A stretch of 64,000 bases of DNA from Mallotus nudiflorus (taxonomy: Eukaryota; Streptophyta; Magnoliopsida; Malpighiales; Euphorbiaceae), in the NCBI GenBank assembly GCA_947683625.1, contig CANTUR010000634.1:248001-312000 (forward strand), in the 5' to 3' direction. Shown piece after piece: positions 14,641 to 27,623 of this stretch. A program made the translations under genes and the position numbers. Numbering within the stretch: the first letter of the stretch is position 1; each line of letters opens with the position of its first letter. The notes beneath the pieces were generated by a model. It saw only the letters and a program-made list of their open reading frames with translations, did not search any database and was not told the DNA's origin.

Positions 14641-17600
14641 TGTAATATCCTGAGTTTTTAAATATTTTTAAACTGCATCGGGATATGCAGTGTTAATAAT
14701 TTTTGTATATATTTATAATATTTTATGAGTTTGTTATTTGTTTAAAGCTAATTTTAATTGTTTTACATTATTTTAAGTACTTTACGTAAAATTTTCCCGG
14801 GAATTATATTTTCGGGAAAATTGATACGTAAATAATTTAATACTATTTATTTTGACTAGTTTTATGAATTTGTATGAACTCATATATAATTTTTAAGTGC
14901 TAAATAAAATTTATATATGTGTATTTATTTAAATTAATTACCTTAATTTTTATTATTTAGTTTTAATATTAATTAATTAATTATAAGTGTATAAATTATT
15001 ATATATATTAAATTATTTGTGTAGTGAGTATTATTTGTGTGTTGGAATATATATAATATTATAATATAAGTGTGGATATATATATATACATATATACATA
15101 TTTATTTATCAAAATTATAAAGTTTGCATTATTTACCAAAATGCCATTGTCTTCTTCATTTCTTCCCCGATCGGTTTTCCATCAGTTCCGACGTCTGTAA
15201 CTCGGTTTCTTTGTCGTCAGTGTGCCTCTCCTCCTTCCTCTTCCCTTGCTAGTCATTCCCGACACCTGAAGCACCCATTTCCGGCGTGTTTTGGCCGGAT
15301 TTTTCAAGAGAAGTCGAAAATTGATCAAGCTCCGATCAAGCCGTTTTCGGCCACCAAACTCGACGCCACCTGCCTATATCTTCTCCTTGAGCTCTGGTGA
15401 GTGTGATTCCAAGCTTTTTTTTCACTTAAAATGGTTTAGATTTTCCTAGGTTTTGATTTTTCAATTTCGGCCTATTAGGGTTTCCAAATTTTTTTTAGCT
15501 TCAATTTGATTGATTCATGAAAACTTCCTTAACAAATTTTCATACTTGTAGCTTAATCTACATTTTTTAATTTTTGTAGAATTTTTGAAATTTATTTTGA
15601 TTTTTGGGTATTTTTTATTATTTTATTATTATTTTCTAATTTTCAAAAATTAATTAATTAAATTATGAAATTGTGTTTTATGGTAATCATAGGTGTTAAA
15701 ATGAATCATAGAAATTTTTTTGTAATTTTTATGAATTTTTATATATTTATTTGGAATTTATTAATTTTATGTAATTTTGAAAAATAGGGTTGATTATGTG
15801 TTTAATTGAAATTAATTGGTTAATTGAGTATATTTATTGATATTATTGAAATATATGTTGAGAAAATTAATTTTGAGTAATTATATTATTTTTGGTGAAT
15901 TTTTGGATTAATTTTAGTAAATATATATATATAGGGGTATTTTGGTAATTTGACACTAAATTGGCTAAAAATGTAATTAAATTGGTTTTAATATTTATTT
16001 AGGGTATAAAAATGATTTCTATAAATTATTTAGTATTTTTAACTAATTAAAACTATTTTTCGTAAATTATTTTCAAATTATATATATAATATACGATTTT
16101 TCTAATAAAATGAATTTTTATCGGTTTTTAAGGTGTTTTAGGGTTAATTACGTAATTTGGATTTATAAAATATATTTTAATTATATAAGGGTATTTTCGG
16201 TATTTTTGTAAATATTATGTGAATTGTGGACTTCAATTGGTAAATTGTAGTTTGGAGTCCGATTGAGGGATTGTGATTGTGAATTCTGTGTCTATTTTTG
16301 AAGTGTGTTTCTTTGCAGGGCTAGCTCTACTCTTTGAGTAGAGAGATGTCCATTTTACAGAGGAGGTTCCGCCGGATTTTCGATAGAATTCTCGTAAAAC
16401 GTGATGTTTGGTCGAATTCTGATTCTAATTATGTGTCTAGTATTCTAGATCGAGTTTCTAGGAATTTCTATTAGATTTATTCTGATTTCTGTTGTTTTTT
16501 ATTTGTTTAGTTGTACCGAGACCGAGGCCTAGTGGATTGGGCCCCTCGAACCCATCTAGTGGAGCGCAATAAACAATGAGTTGTTATTATATGTATATAT
16601 ATATATATGTTTTAGGGTGCATATTTTAGAAATGTGTGGTTTATTTTAATAAAGTATGCATAAATGATTTAATTAGTACTTAGGTTTATTTTTGGTATAT
16701 TTTGATACATTCTAAATTATATGCTTGTTTTATTAAACATTTATACTTAAAATGTTTTTAAATATATTTCTAGTTTATTTTGCAATTATATTGGATTTAT
16801 TTGACGTATATATACTCGAAATATACCTGGTTTACTTTTGGTATATTTCTAGTATATATATGGTTTATGTTGCTATTTATTTCAAATTCATGCATCATTT
16901 ATTTTTATGAATGTATGTTTTATATATATTAATGAAGGATATCGATAGAACGTGCTACCTAGTGGACAGCACTAGGACCGAGTACGTATCGGTACGTTGA
17001 TAGCAATTAGGCTATATCACTAACCTATTGGTGGATATTGATTGGATTTGATTATTTGATGTGTGAGAAATGATTTGGGAGTGTGATTGCTGGAGCTCGG
17101 TTGACCAAGTGTCTCGGGGCCAATCACATTGACAGTCAGACTGCTGAAGCTTGGTTGACTTAGTGTCTCGGGACCAATCTACTGTCCAAATGGAAAAAGT
17201 GAACTTATTTGGAACCAGTCTATTGTCCAAATGGAACAAGTGAACTTATTTGGAATAAGTGAGCATATAAAATGATTTCATTGCATCTGTGTATTTGCTT
17301 GTATACATACGTATTATATATACTTTTAACTGTGTGCATTGTCATTTAGTATGCATGTATATATATTATAGCAATTCACTCAGTGAGGTCTGACTCCCCT
17401 CCGTTGACTATTTTTCAGGAGAGTCATCATCTTCAGACCTCAGTAGCAGACCCATACGCCGGATTTCTTTTGCCCCAGCTTTATTATGTAAACTGCTTAT
17501 CTGAGTTTTATTTTTTGATCTAGACACTGCAGTCGTTATAAAATTGTTAAAGGGATATGTATTATGTTTGTGTGAGTTATGTACTTCAAATATTTGAACT

Positions 17601-17825
17601 GGATTTGTATTAAAAGTTTATTTATATATATGAGATGAGTTGTTGATTTAAATCCCGTGGTGGATTATTATTTAATTATTTATGATATTGTTTCCGTTGC
17701 ACAATTTATTATTTATGTTATTATTATTATTGTTTTATTTTATTTTAAGGCTTGCTACGGGTTTCAGATTCGAAAGAATTCCCATTCCCTAGCATCAGTC
17801 ATGGCCCCTGTTTTGGGTTGTGACA
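14641..17825 (+). repeat. 3' LTR of the Tekay element
   Basis: 3185 bases, same ends as the 5' LTR. By eye it differs by scattered substitutions, a short AT array, loss of about 17 bases near 14935, a ~43-base tandem duplication near 17177-17262, and a deletion of about 100 bases at about 17262-17265. The ORF-like minus frame at 17012-17239 arises from this duplication and is not a gene. Confidence 0.94.
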
Positions 17826-17830
17826 ATTGG

Positions 17831-18867
17831 CAATTCAAGAAAGCTCATCCTCAAGACCTCATTATAAGTGACACTATAAAAGGGGTAACTACTAGATCTA
17901 AACTCAAGTCTATTGTTAATTTAGCTTTCATTTTTGGAATTGAATCAAAAAATGTTGATGATGCTTTGAGTGTTGAATTTTTGGTCTTTGCTATGCAAGA
18001 AGAGTTATATCAATTTGAGAGAAACAAGGTTTGGACCTTAGTTCCTAGACCTAAACATCATCATATTATTGGCACCAAATGGGTGTTTAGAAATAAGATG
18101 AATGAACAAGGTGTCATAACTAGGAACAAAGCTAGACTAGTAGCTAAAGGTTATAATCAAGAGGAAGGAATTGATTATGATGAAACCTTTGCCCCCCGTT
18201 GCAAGGTTAGAAGCTATTAGGATGTTACTTGCATTTGCATCATACATGGATTTTAAACTTTATCAAATGGATGTTAAAAGTGCATTCTTAAATGGTTTTA
18301 TTAAAAATGAGGTATATGTTGAAAAACCTCCAGGTTTTGAAAATTTTGACTCTCCAAATCATGTTTTTAAATTATCAAAAGCATTGTATGGATTGAAACA
18401 AGCTCCAAGAGCTTAGTATAATAGTAACTTTTTATTAGAGAAATGTTTCTTTAAAGGAAAGGTTGACACAACTCTTTTCATAAAGAAATCCAAGCATGAT
18501 TTATTAATTGTTCAAATTTATATTGATGATATTATTTTCAGTGCTACTAACCATTGCTTATGTGGGGAATTTTCTAAGCTAATGCAAGGAGAATTTGAGA
18601 TGAGTATGATGGGAGAACTCAAGTTCTTTCTTGGACTTCAAATCAAGCAATGTAAAGATGGGATTTTCATCAATCAAACCAAATATGCAAGAGACATTCT
18701 TAAGAAGTTTGGAATGGATGGAGCTAAATCAAGCAAAACTCCAATGAGCACCACAACCAAACTCAACAAGGATGAGAATGGCAAACCGGTTGATGAAAAA
18801 TAATTTAGAGGTATGATCAGATCCCTTTTTTATTTAACCGCTAGTAGACCCGATATTATGTTTGCTA
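17831..18867 (+). pseudogene. Reverse transcriptase of the Sirevirus-like element
   Basis: The copia frame resumes with QFKKAHPQD, then [10 protein letters not shown], the conserved linker before reverse transcriptase. Motifs seen are [50 protein letters not shown] and YIDDIIF (about 18518-18540, catalytic pair kept). One extra C in a run at about 18190-18196 shifts the frame just before the [10 protein letters not shown] motif. A stop stands where Trp is usual at about 18414-18416. The Tekay element inserted immediately upstream. Confidence 0.93.
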
Positions 18868-19471
18868 TTGCTTGTGTGCTAGATTTCAATCAAGTCCTAG
18901 AGAGTCTCATTTGAATGCTATCAAAAGAATTTTTAAATATCTTTGTGGTATAATGCATTTAGGACTTTGGTATCCTGGGAGTTCTTCCCTTGACTTGATT
19001 AGTTATTTTGATGTTGATTTTGTTGGTAGCCTACTAGATAGAAAAAGCACTTCCGGAACTTATCAAATTTTAGGAAATTGCTTAGTTTCTTAGTTTAGTA
19101 AGAAACAAGTTGTTGTTGCCTTGTCCATTGCTGAAGCAGAATATGTGGTGGTTAGTTGTTGTTGCACCCAAGTTATATTGCAAAAACAACAACTTTTGGA
19201 CTATGGCATTGATATTAATCACATTCGAATTAAGTGTGACAATACAAGTGCTATAAACCTTAGTAAGAATCCCATTCAGCATTCTAGAACTAAGTATATT
19301 GATAATAGACATTATTTCTTGCGTGATCATGTGCAAAATGGTGATATTTTTCTTGATTTTGTTAATACTAATCATCAATTAGCAGACATCTTTACCAAGC
19401 CTCTTTATGAGGAAAGATTGAATTTTATTAAGTATGAACTTGGTATGATTATTGGTTCAAGCTTATCTTGA
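18868..19471 (+). pseudogene. RNase H of the Sirevirus-like element
   Basis: 18872-19093 and 19121-19471 together cover the copia RNase H. Seen are HLNAIKRIFKYL, FDVDFVGSLLDRKSTSG, LSIAEAEYVVV, CDNTSAINLSKNP, HSRTKYIDNRHYFLRDHV and LADIFTKPL. A stop at 19091-19093 replaces a Trp codon. The pol reading frame ends at 19471. Confidence 0.93.
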
Positions 19472-21334
19472 TTACTTGTTAAATTGATGAATTGATGATT
19501 AGAGTCTTATGTGATCATGTTCCTTAGAAAAATTATTTTCAGCATCATGTATATATTTTGTTTTAAAAGTATTTGCTTTAGCAAATTTACTTCATATACA
19601 TGATAGATTGTATTTCCTATTTGTATGATCTTTGTATTAATTTTATTTGATTTGGATCTATATGGATTCACTCAATTTTTTTTAAAAGCCCTCCTATTTT
19701 GCAAATTAATAATTAATTATTGAGCTAAATTCAATTAATTAATTATTTTAATTTAGCATAAATATTCCTCCTCCTCAACAAAATTTTTTTTTTGTGTATT
19801 TTTATGTTAGTTTTTATTTGGTTTATTTTCAATATACTTTCATATTTAAGTTTTAAGCTGTTAAGTGTATGTTATGACTATTTTTCATCAGTTTATGTTC
19901 AATTTATTTCTTGGATATTTTCTAGATATAAACCATGAACTCTTAGTCCATTTTATAATTATTTTATGTTAGTTTTAGTTTCGTTTATCTTCTGGATATT
20001 TTTTGGATATAAGACGTGAACTGTTAGTTTTATATCTTGTTTACAATTGATATTTTAATGTCATTGTAACTCTTTCTTATTTTAATGCAATTTTATTTGC
20101 ATTTTGACCCCGGGGGGGGGGGGAGGAAATATTTGATTTTTTTTAATTTTTTATTTATTATGTTTTCTTAGGAATTATTTTTATCCTTGTTTGTGCATGG
20201 ATAGTTTTAAGATTTGGTCTATCTTTGCATTTTGACAAAGGAGGAAAAATAATTGAGTTTGTATACGTACTTAGCTAATTTCTTTTAAGGAAGAGAAATT
20301 TTTTTTAAAGATGTGTTTATGTAAGTGACATAACTATGTGATAGTGTGTCCTTAATATGAATTTTTTTCCATTGAAATAGGGGGAGAAAATTGTTTGAAT
20401 TTATTTCACATAAATTTTTTTTTGCATGCATAGTTACAATGTAAGTGTAGCTAATTTTGACCTTGTGATAAATAGCCTTGTTTTACTTACTTTGTTTATA
20501 CGACATGAATTTTTTTTTTGCATGACTATTAATTGTGCTTATTCATGAAAATTTCATATTCATGTATAAATTCTTCTTGGAAATGGTTTTTATCTTTTAA
20601 AATGACATGAATTTTATAAAGATTTTGAGTATCTTTGCATTCATTATTTTGGTTCTTGATCTTTTATTCCCTCTAGTATTTTTGGCTCCCTTAGGTCTAT
20701 TTTCCCTTATATCTCTCTCTTTTCTTTTCTTTTTTCTTTGACAAAGGAAGAGAAGAAGCTATGTGCTTAGAGGATAAATAATTGTGTTTAAGATATGCTA
20801 AGTACCACATGATTATTAATTGACTAGTTAAACTCTACATGATCATGTGATGTTTGAATATAGCATATATACTATTTTGCAATGCATTATAGTAACACTA
20901 TATGCATATATGTTTGAAATTATTTCCTTCATGTTGTCTAACATTTTTTTTAATCATGTTATCATCATTTGTTATGTTGGGTCTTTTTTTTTATAACATT
21001 TTATGTTGTCTTTATTTTTTGACAAGAAGGATAATAAAATTTATTTATATTTCTTATCATGTCCAATAAGGGGGAGAAATAAATAAATGTATTTTTGTTA
21101 AAGGAATATATTTATTAAACCCTTATACATACTATGATAATTCATTTATTTATATGCTCTGATACATGATAAATATTGAATTTATTCACATGTTAAGAGG
21201 GAACAAAATATTTTCTCTTTTTGCATCTATTTAATTTGAAAGGGGAAGCTATTTTATTTAATGTACTTATACATGTTATTTATTTTTTACACACAGACAT
21301 ATTATTTATCATCTTTTCAAATTGGTTGTCAAAG
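19472..21334 (+). other. Long noncoding 3' region of the Sirevirus-like element with repeated polypurine-like motifs
   Basis: No env-like or other convincing ORF is present. Purine-rich words similar to the true polypurine tract recur: near 20110-20127 (a long G run then AGGAAA), near 20380-20391 (GGGGGAGAAAA) and near 21067-21080 (AAGGGGGAGAAA). TTTGACAA(A/G)(A/G)A words recur too, near 20230, 20740, 21020 and 21390. A long region with several polypurine motifs is known for Sireviruses. What the extra motifs do here is inference. Confidence 0.75.
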
Positions 21335-21350
21335 CCAAAAAGGGGGAGAT
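21335..21350 (+). other. Polypurine tract of the Sirevirus-like element
   Basis: CCAAAAAGGGGGAGAT lies directly before TGTTGACC, the 3' LTR start. Confidence 0.9.
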
Positions 21351-22702
21351 TGTTGACCATTTGCATGATCAAACTCCTAATTTTGGACTTTGACAAAAAA
21401 AATTTTATACTAATAATTTCAATTAAGTGTGTAGGGAATTATATACCAAACACATACTGAGCATATACACTTTTGGATGAATAGTGACTTTTCAGGCTGA
21501 TTGAACCTCTAAGATTGAAGAAGACTTTTGACATATTTAGAGCTCTTAAATGAGAAAATGAGCTTCTTCACTTTTGAAGTAGATATATTAATCTTTCCAA
21601 ATTGTGCTTGATTATCAAAATCCAAGTTCATTTGTTTATGAAAATCTTCAGTCGAAGTCAGCATATGCAGCTTGCATTTTAGTTTGCACAGCTCTTGGTA
21701 TTTTAGCAATATCTTGAGCTATAAATTTTTAATTGAGGTGATTCAAATTTTATGGAAAGATAAGACAATTATCTATAATTATGAAGGACGTTTTCACTGA
21801 ATCGATTGTCTTCAATCCTGTTCATGAGCATCTTTCGAAGTGGTCACGAGCTGTCCTTCAATGGAGCCTTTGGAGCACATTTCTGCCAAAAAATGGCAGC
21901 AACCCTCACGAGTTGTTTGCTTGTGACCTGCTCATGAGCAAATCAGTGACAGCATTCCAATGGAAATTTTTGAATTCAACGGATATATTTTCACCCCTCA
22001 CAAACATTATTCACTTGTGAGCCACCCGTGAGCATCCCATGAGTTGCCAAAAGTATAAGAATTGATTCAAAATCAATTCTAAATGTTAGAGACAAGATTG
22101 ATACATCCAAAAACTATATTTTAAAGTTTTTTTCTATATAAACACAACTTAGAATTCAATTAAAAGGTAAAAATAACTTGTTTATCATTCATCATTTTCT
22201 TAAACATTCAATTGAGCTTTTAAACTTTCCTTTAAACAATTCTTTGTGTATAACTCTTATGAGAGTTGGTGAGTGATTAGAATAGACATTCTTATTCTTC
22301 TATTTTTTGGGTTTAGAAAACAGGAAGTGAGATTATATTCTAAAGGAATTGGTTTAAGTGTTTAGCCATTAAAACACTTGGGAATTTGGTTTTAGTGTAA
22401 GCCTTGAAAACACTTATAATTTGGTTTTTGAGTGAGCCTTGAAAACTCAAATTGTAAGGTTATAAGAGTGAGCCATAAAACTCTTATGTATTCTCAGTTT
22501 GTGAATAACATTATGGGTGATTAAAAAATCCTAACTTGGGGATAAGTTAGGTGGAGACGTGGGATTATTATTGAATTCAAACTCCTTAAATATTTGTGTT
22601 CTTCATTCTTCCTTCTCAACTCTTACTCAATTCTTGCAAATAATTCCTTTAATTTCCTATTTTTATTCGATAGTCCTATTCACCCCCTCCAGGACTCTTT
22701 CA
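21351..22702 (+). repeat. 3' LTR of the Sirevirus-like element
   Basis: 1352 bases from TGTTGACC to CTCTTTCA. It aligns with the 5' LTR over 21832-22702. Upstream of the TATA-like word at 22134-22142 are many GAGC/GCTC words, including a perfect palindrome GCTCATGAGC (21930-21939). The flank after it (ATAAT) belongs to GypA. Confidence 0.95.
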
Positions 22703-24228
22703 ATAATAGTAGTGTCAATAAAATAGCAAGTGGTGGTGGCATTGGTATCATCGGTAATAACAAAGGCATGGGGAAATCCAATAGGCCAATAGGGGGCATA
22801 AAATGTTTTTGCTATGGAGAGGTTAGCCATAGACTATCTAAATGTAAAAAGACAATGAAAAAAAATCCTCTTCCTTAAGGCAGATGATTATGTTGAGGAG
22901 GATTAGGAAACTGAGGGTGATCCTATATATGATGAGGATAAAAAAGTTAAGGAATTGCTTTTGGATAGTGATGTGGGGACTGCCCTTGTTGTTAGGCATT
23001 CTTGCTTGACCCCAAAGGTGAGTTCAAAGGAGGATTGGCTGAGTAAGATCTTTCAGTCTACTTGCACTATTAAAGACAAGGTATGCCACTTTGCCATTAA
23101 TGGAAGGAGTTGTAAGAATATAGTGTTTACAAAGGTTGTCCAAAAACTAGACATACAGATTGAAAGTCATCATAAACCCTATAAACTGGCCTGGCTAAAG
23201 AAGGGTGGGGAAGTTGCAGTGTCTAAGAGAGATTTAGTGTCATTCTCCATCGGCAAGAAATATAAAGATGCTGTATGGTGTGATATGGTGGCTATGGATG
23301 CCTGTCATTTGTTGTTAGGAAGGCCATAGCAGTATAACAGGGACGTGATGTATAGTGGAAGAACCAATACTTATAGCTTCATATTTGATGGGGTTAAAAT
23401 TGTGTTGCTGCCTAACCAACTAGTGGATATACCAAAACCAACGAGTGGAACTAATACGTTGTTGTCTTTGGCTCAATTCAATGAGGAGCTGTAAGAGTCA
23501 GACATAGGGCATATACTGTTAAGAAAAGAGGTGGTCGATCCTGTTATAGTCCTAGAAGTTATAGCTCCCTTAGTTACAGAATTCAATGGCTTATTTCTTG
23601 ATGAACTTCTTGACTATTTGCTCCCACTCCATGACATTCAGCATTATATTGATTTGGTGCCCAGAGTGGCATTGCCAAACAAACCATATTACAAGATGAG
23701 TGCCAGTAAACATGAGGAGTTGCATCGACAGGTGGAGGAGCTACTTGTTAAAGGTCACGTTAGGGATAACATGAGCCCTTGGGTTGTTCCTACCCTTCTG
23801 ATGCCTAAAAAAGATAGGTCTTAGCATATGTGTGTGGATAGCCGAGCCATCAATAAAATGACCGTAAGGTACTGATTTCCTATCCCATATTTAGATGATT
23901 TGCTTGATCATATTAATGGTGAAATTGTTTTTACTGAACTTGATTTAAAGAGTGGATATTATCAAATACGTGTTTGGTTTAGGGATGAGTGGAAAACAAC
24001 ATTTAAGACTAGGGAAGGGGTGTATGAGTGGCTTGTGATGCCCTTTGGATTGTCGAATGCCCCTAATACCTTTATGCGTGTTATGAACTAATTGTTGAGG
24101 CCTTTCATTGTCCGGTTTGTTATGGTCTACCTTGATGGTATCTTGATTTATAGTACTAATCATGATGAGCATTTACATCACATTCGTGAGGTTTTCAGTG
24201 TGTTACGCAGGGAACAGTTCTACGCTGC
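22703..24228 (+). pseudogene. GypA copy 1: Gag end, protease and N-terminal reverse transcriptase
   Basis: The Gag tail has Gly/Asn-rich sequence and a damaged zinc knuckle (CFCYGEVSHRLSKC, Tyr in place of the second Cys). The protease/linker region is at 22955-23329 (HFAINGRSCKNIV, FSIGKKYKD, DACHLLLGRP), with a stop after GRP. The linker ending NEEL has a stop at 23491-23493 that copy 2 shares. 23531-24091 holds HIDLVPR-like linker sequence, VRDNMSPWVVPTLLMPKKD, and [11 protein letters not shown] up to [15 protein letters not shown]. It is cut in the palm by the solo LTR at 24229. Confidence 0.88.
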
Positions 24229-24574
24229 TGTAATAACCCTAGTTTTTAAATTATTTTATTAAATGAGATATGCAGAGTTAATAAATTTAAAAGTTAAATT
24301 TAATTATTTTACTATTTTGTGATTAATTACTATTATTTTATGTTTAATTATATATTCCATGTAAATATTTAATTTTTTTAGAGACTTATTATTTTAAACA
24401 TTAATTTATATTATTGACGTTTATTTCTTTGGATAGTATTATTTTAATAACATTAGTTATGTGCATTATTATTTTAATATTATATTTGTAATAAATTACA
24501 TTAATTGTATTATTATTATTATTTAGGGTTATTTTATTTTAATATATGTGTATTTTTTATGTATATAATGTGTA

Positions 24575-24609
<35 letters not shown>

Positions 24610-27600
24610 CTCTTTGTGTGTGTGAGAGAGATATATATATTTGTGTGGTGAGAATGATTAAATATATAATAATACTATATTATATAGTTTTAATATAAAG
24701 TAATATGTACATATATACATGCAAACAACAAACACAGAAGACCAAAAACACGAACACTGTGCTACCTTCTCCTTCCCCACTGCCACTGTTCGTTTCCATT
24801 ATTGGCAAAGTGCCTCCCTCTGTTTTAGCCGACCACCCACCTTCTAGTTGACCTTCCACCATCCTCCTCCTCCTTCCTCGGCTTCGGTAGCTCGTGAAAC
24901 CCGTGAGAGGCCGAAACCTCCATTTTTTTCGGCCATCCTTGATTCCGACCACCATTGCTTGCTTTTTCGGTGTCTAACGACTCCTCTAGCTCCAGTGAGC
25001 TTGAATCTAAGTTCGGTTTAAGCTTTAATCCATTCATTTTTTAGTTTTCTTGAATTTTTTATTTTGAGCATTAGGGTTTTCCAATTTTTTTTTAAAGTTG
25101 ATATTGAATGAATCTTGCAAACTCCCTTAAAAAAAGTTGTTCCTAGTAGCTTGATCTTCATGGAATTTTTTTTTTTTTGAATTTTTTGAATTTATTTTAA
25201 TTTTTGTGAATTTTTGAATATTTTATTATTATTTAATGAATTTTCGTAAATTCATTTATTAAATTATAAATTTGGTATATTTGGTGTTATTATAAATTGT
25301 TATTAATTTTAGTGTTGAGATAATAATTTTTGTGATTTTTATGTGATTTTTATAAATATTTTTGGTTTATGTCAATATTGGATTATTGGGTTAAATTAAT
25401 ATTTTTGTTGAAATTATTATTTAATAATGTGTTTTAGTTGATATTAGTATTATATATGTTGAGAAAATAATTTTAATGATTTTATAGGATTTTTTATAGA
25501 ATTTTTGAGTAATATTAGTATTAATATGTATATTTTGAATAATTGGATTAAATATGTAATTTTGTTAAAATTATAGCTAAATATTATGTTTTAGTTGGTT
25601 TTATAATTATTTAAGGAATTAAAATGTTTTTTACAAATTATTTACTATTTTTAACTAATTAATACTAATTTTTGAAAATTGTTTTCAAATAACATATTAT
25701 ATATTATTTTGGTAATAAAATGGATTTTTATAACTTTTTGTCGTATATTGGGTTAATTAAGTTATTTGGATATATAAAATGAATTATTATTATTTTGTGT
25801 GTAATTATTGGAAAATTTGGATTTTTAATAATATTATATTATTATTTTGGAATGTTTATGTAATTATTGTGAAATTAAGTATGTTTAGTGTTTTAATGTT
25901 AAATATGCTATATTTTGATATTTTGAGGATATTTGTGGAATTTATTTATTTTTAATATATTTATTATATTATTTGGATTTTTGGTGAATTGTGGACCTCA
26001 GTTGGAGAATTGTGCAGCTCCGGATCCCAATTGAGGGCTGTGTGAATTCCGTGATTTGAGTGCGTTTTTCTTGCAGGACCAACTCAACTTTTTATTAGAG
26101 AGATGTATGTTTTATAGAGGAGGTTCTGCTGAATTTTTGGTAGAATTCTCGTAAAACGTGGCATTAGGTCAATTTTAAATTTTGTGTATATCTGTATTCT
26201 ATAATCTTAGATCGAATCTTTTTAGAGGTTTAAGTTAGATTTATCCTAATTTTTGTGATTTTTTTATTTGTTTAGCTGCACCGAGACCAAGGCTTAGTGA
26301 ACCAGGCCCATTGAACCAATCTCGAAGAATGCAAACTTGTGAGTTATTATTTTATATATACATTGCACTTAGGTTGCATGTTTTAGAAAATACATGTTTT
26401 GATTTGTAATTATTCGTAAAATATTTTATTAAATGTTTAGTATACTTTAGGTATATTTTTGATATATTTCTAAATAAATGCATGTTTTATTATTGATTTA
26501 TACTTAAATTTTTTTTGAGTATATTATTAGTTTATTTTTTGTATATTTCATGTTTGATTTGAATTTATCTAACATATATATATACTCGAAATATACTTAG
26601 TTTATTTTAGGTATATTTCTAATATATATATATATAGTTTATAGTTTATTTTATCATTATGACTATCATTCTGCATTATTTATTTTCCCATATGTATGAT
26701 TTACTTTAAATGAAGGATATCGATAGAACGTACTACTTAGTGGGCAGCACTAGAACCGTGTACGTACCAGTGCAATAAATGTAGGGTTGAGTGAGAATCA
26801 CTTGTGGTGAATATGATTTGATATATGATTGATTGATTTGAATTGTGATGTGATTGATAGTGTGATTGTTGGAGCTCGGTTAACCAAGTGTCTCGGGGCT
26901 AATCACACTGATAATCAGACTGCTGGAGCTCAGTTGACTTAGTGTCTCAGAGCCAGTCTACTGTCCATATGAAATAAGTGAATTTTATTTGGAATTAAGT
27001 GAGCCTGTATGACTAAAGTGATGTTATTGTTGATCAAGGTTGCGTTAAATAGGGTTCTATTTGATCCTTCATAAACTTATGTTTTTAAGTATTATTATAT
27101 AAAGTGATTTTCAGCATCTGTGTGAAATGCTTGTATATATATTTATTATATATGAATGATTGATTGCATTTGATATTAGGAAATGCATGTATATATATTA
27201 TAACAATTCACTCAATGAGGTCTGACTCCCCTCAATTGATATTTTTATAGGAGAGTCTTCTTCTTCAGACCTCAGCAGTAGATCTATTTGTCGGACTTCT
27301 TCCGCCTCGGCTCATTTATGTAAATTATCTACTTAATTTTATGTTGTACTCTAGAAAACTGCAGTACTGAGTTGTACTTAGTTTTTATTGTATGTGATTT
27401 TAATTCAGAGGCCTTTCTCTGAGTATGTATTAATATATTTTATTTTATGATATGTCAGAGTTATATTATTATTATATTGGTTTGAGATTTTAATTATGAT
27501 GCATATTTATTTATTTTATTTTAATTATTATATGCTTTTATTTTAAAGCTTGCTACGGGTTCCGAATTCGAAAGAATTTTTATTTCCTTATGCCGGTCAT

Positions 27601-27623
27601 GGCCCTTAGTTTGGGTTATGACA
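24229..27623 (+). mobile_element. Solo LTR of a Tekay-family element
   Basis: 3395 bases from TGTAATAACC to GGTTATGACA, flanked by an almost perfect target duplication (GCTGC at 24224-24228, ACTGC at 27624-27628). The intact place in copy 2 (near 56288) reads GCTGC once, which confirms the insertion. It matches the Tekay LTRs at 6792 and 14641 along its length (for example TCTCGGGGC, the CACTCAATGAGGTCTGACTC block, and the GCTTGCTACGGGTT end), but is more diverged. Open frames inside it are not genes. Confidence 0.92.

Noticed and set aside
17012..17239. Minus-strand frame with repeated Trp-Ser motifs
   Set aside because: It is caused by a short tandem duplication in the 3' LTR of the Tekay element; the 5' LTR lacks it.
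19472..21334. Possible env-like gene of the Sirevirus
   Set aside because: No open frame with signal peptide or membrane segment of useful length is present; only short A+T-rich frames.
24680..25037. Minus-strand frames rich in Gly, Arg and Glu in the Tekay-family solo LTR
   Set aside because: The matching positions in the two other LTRs of the family do not keep the frame.
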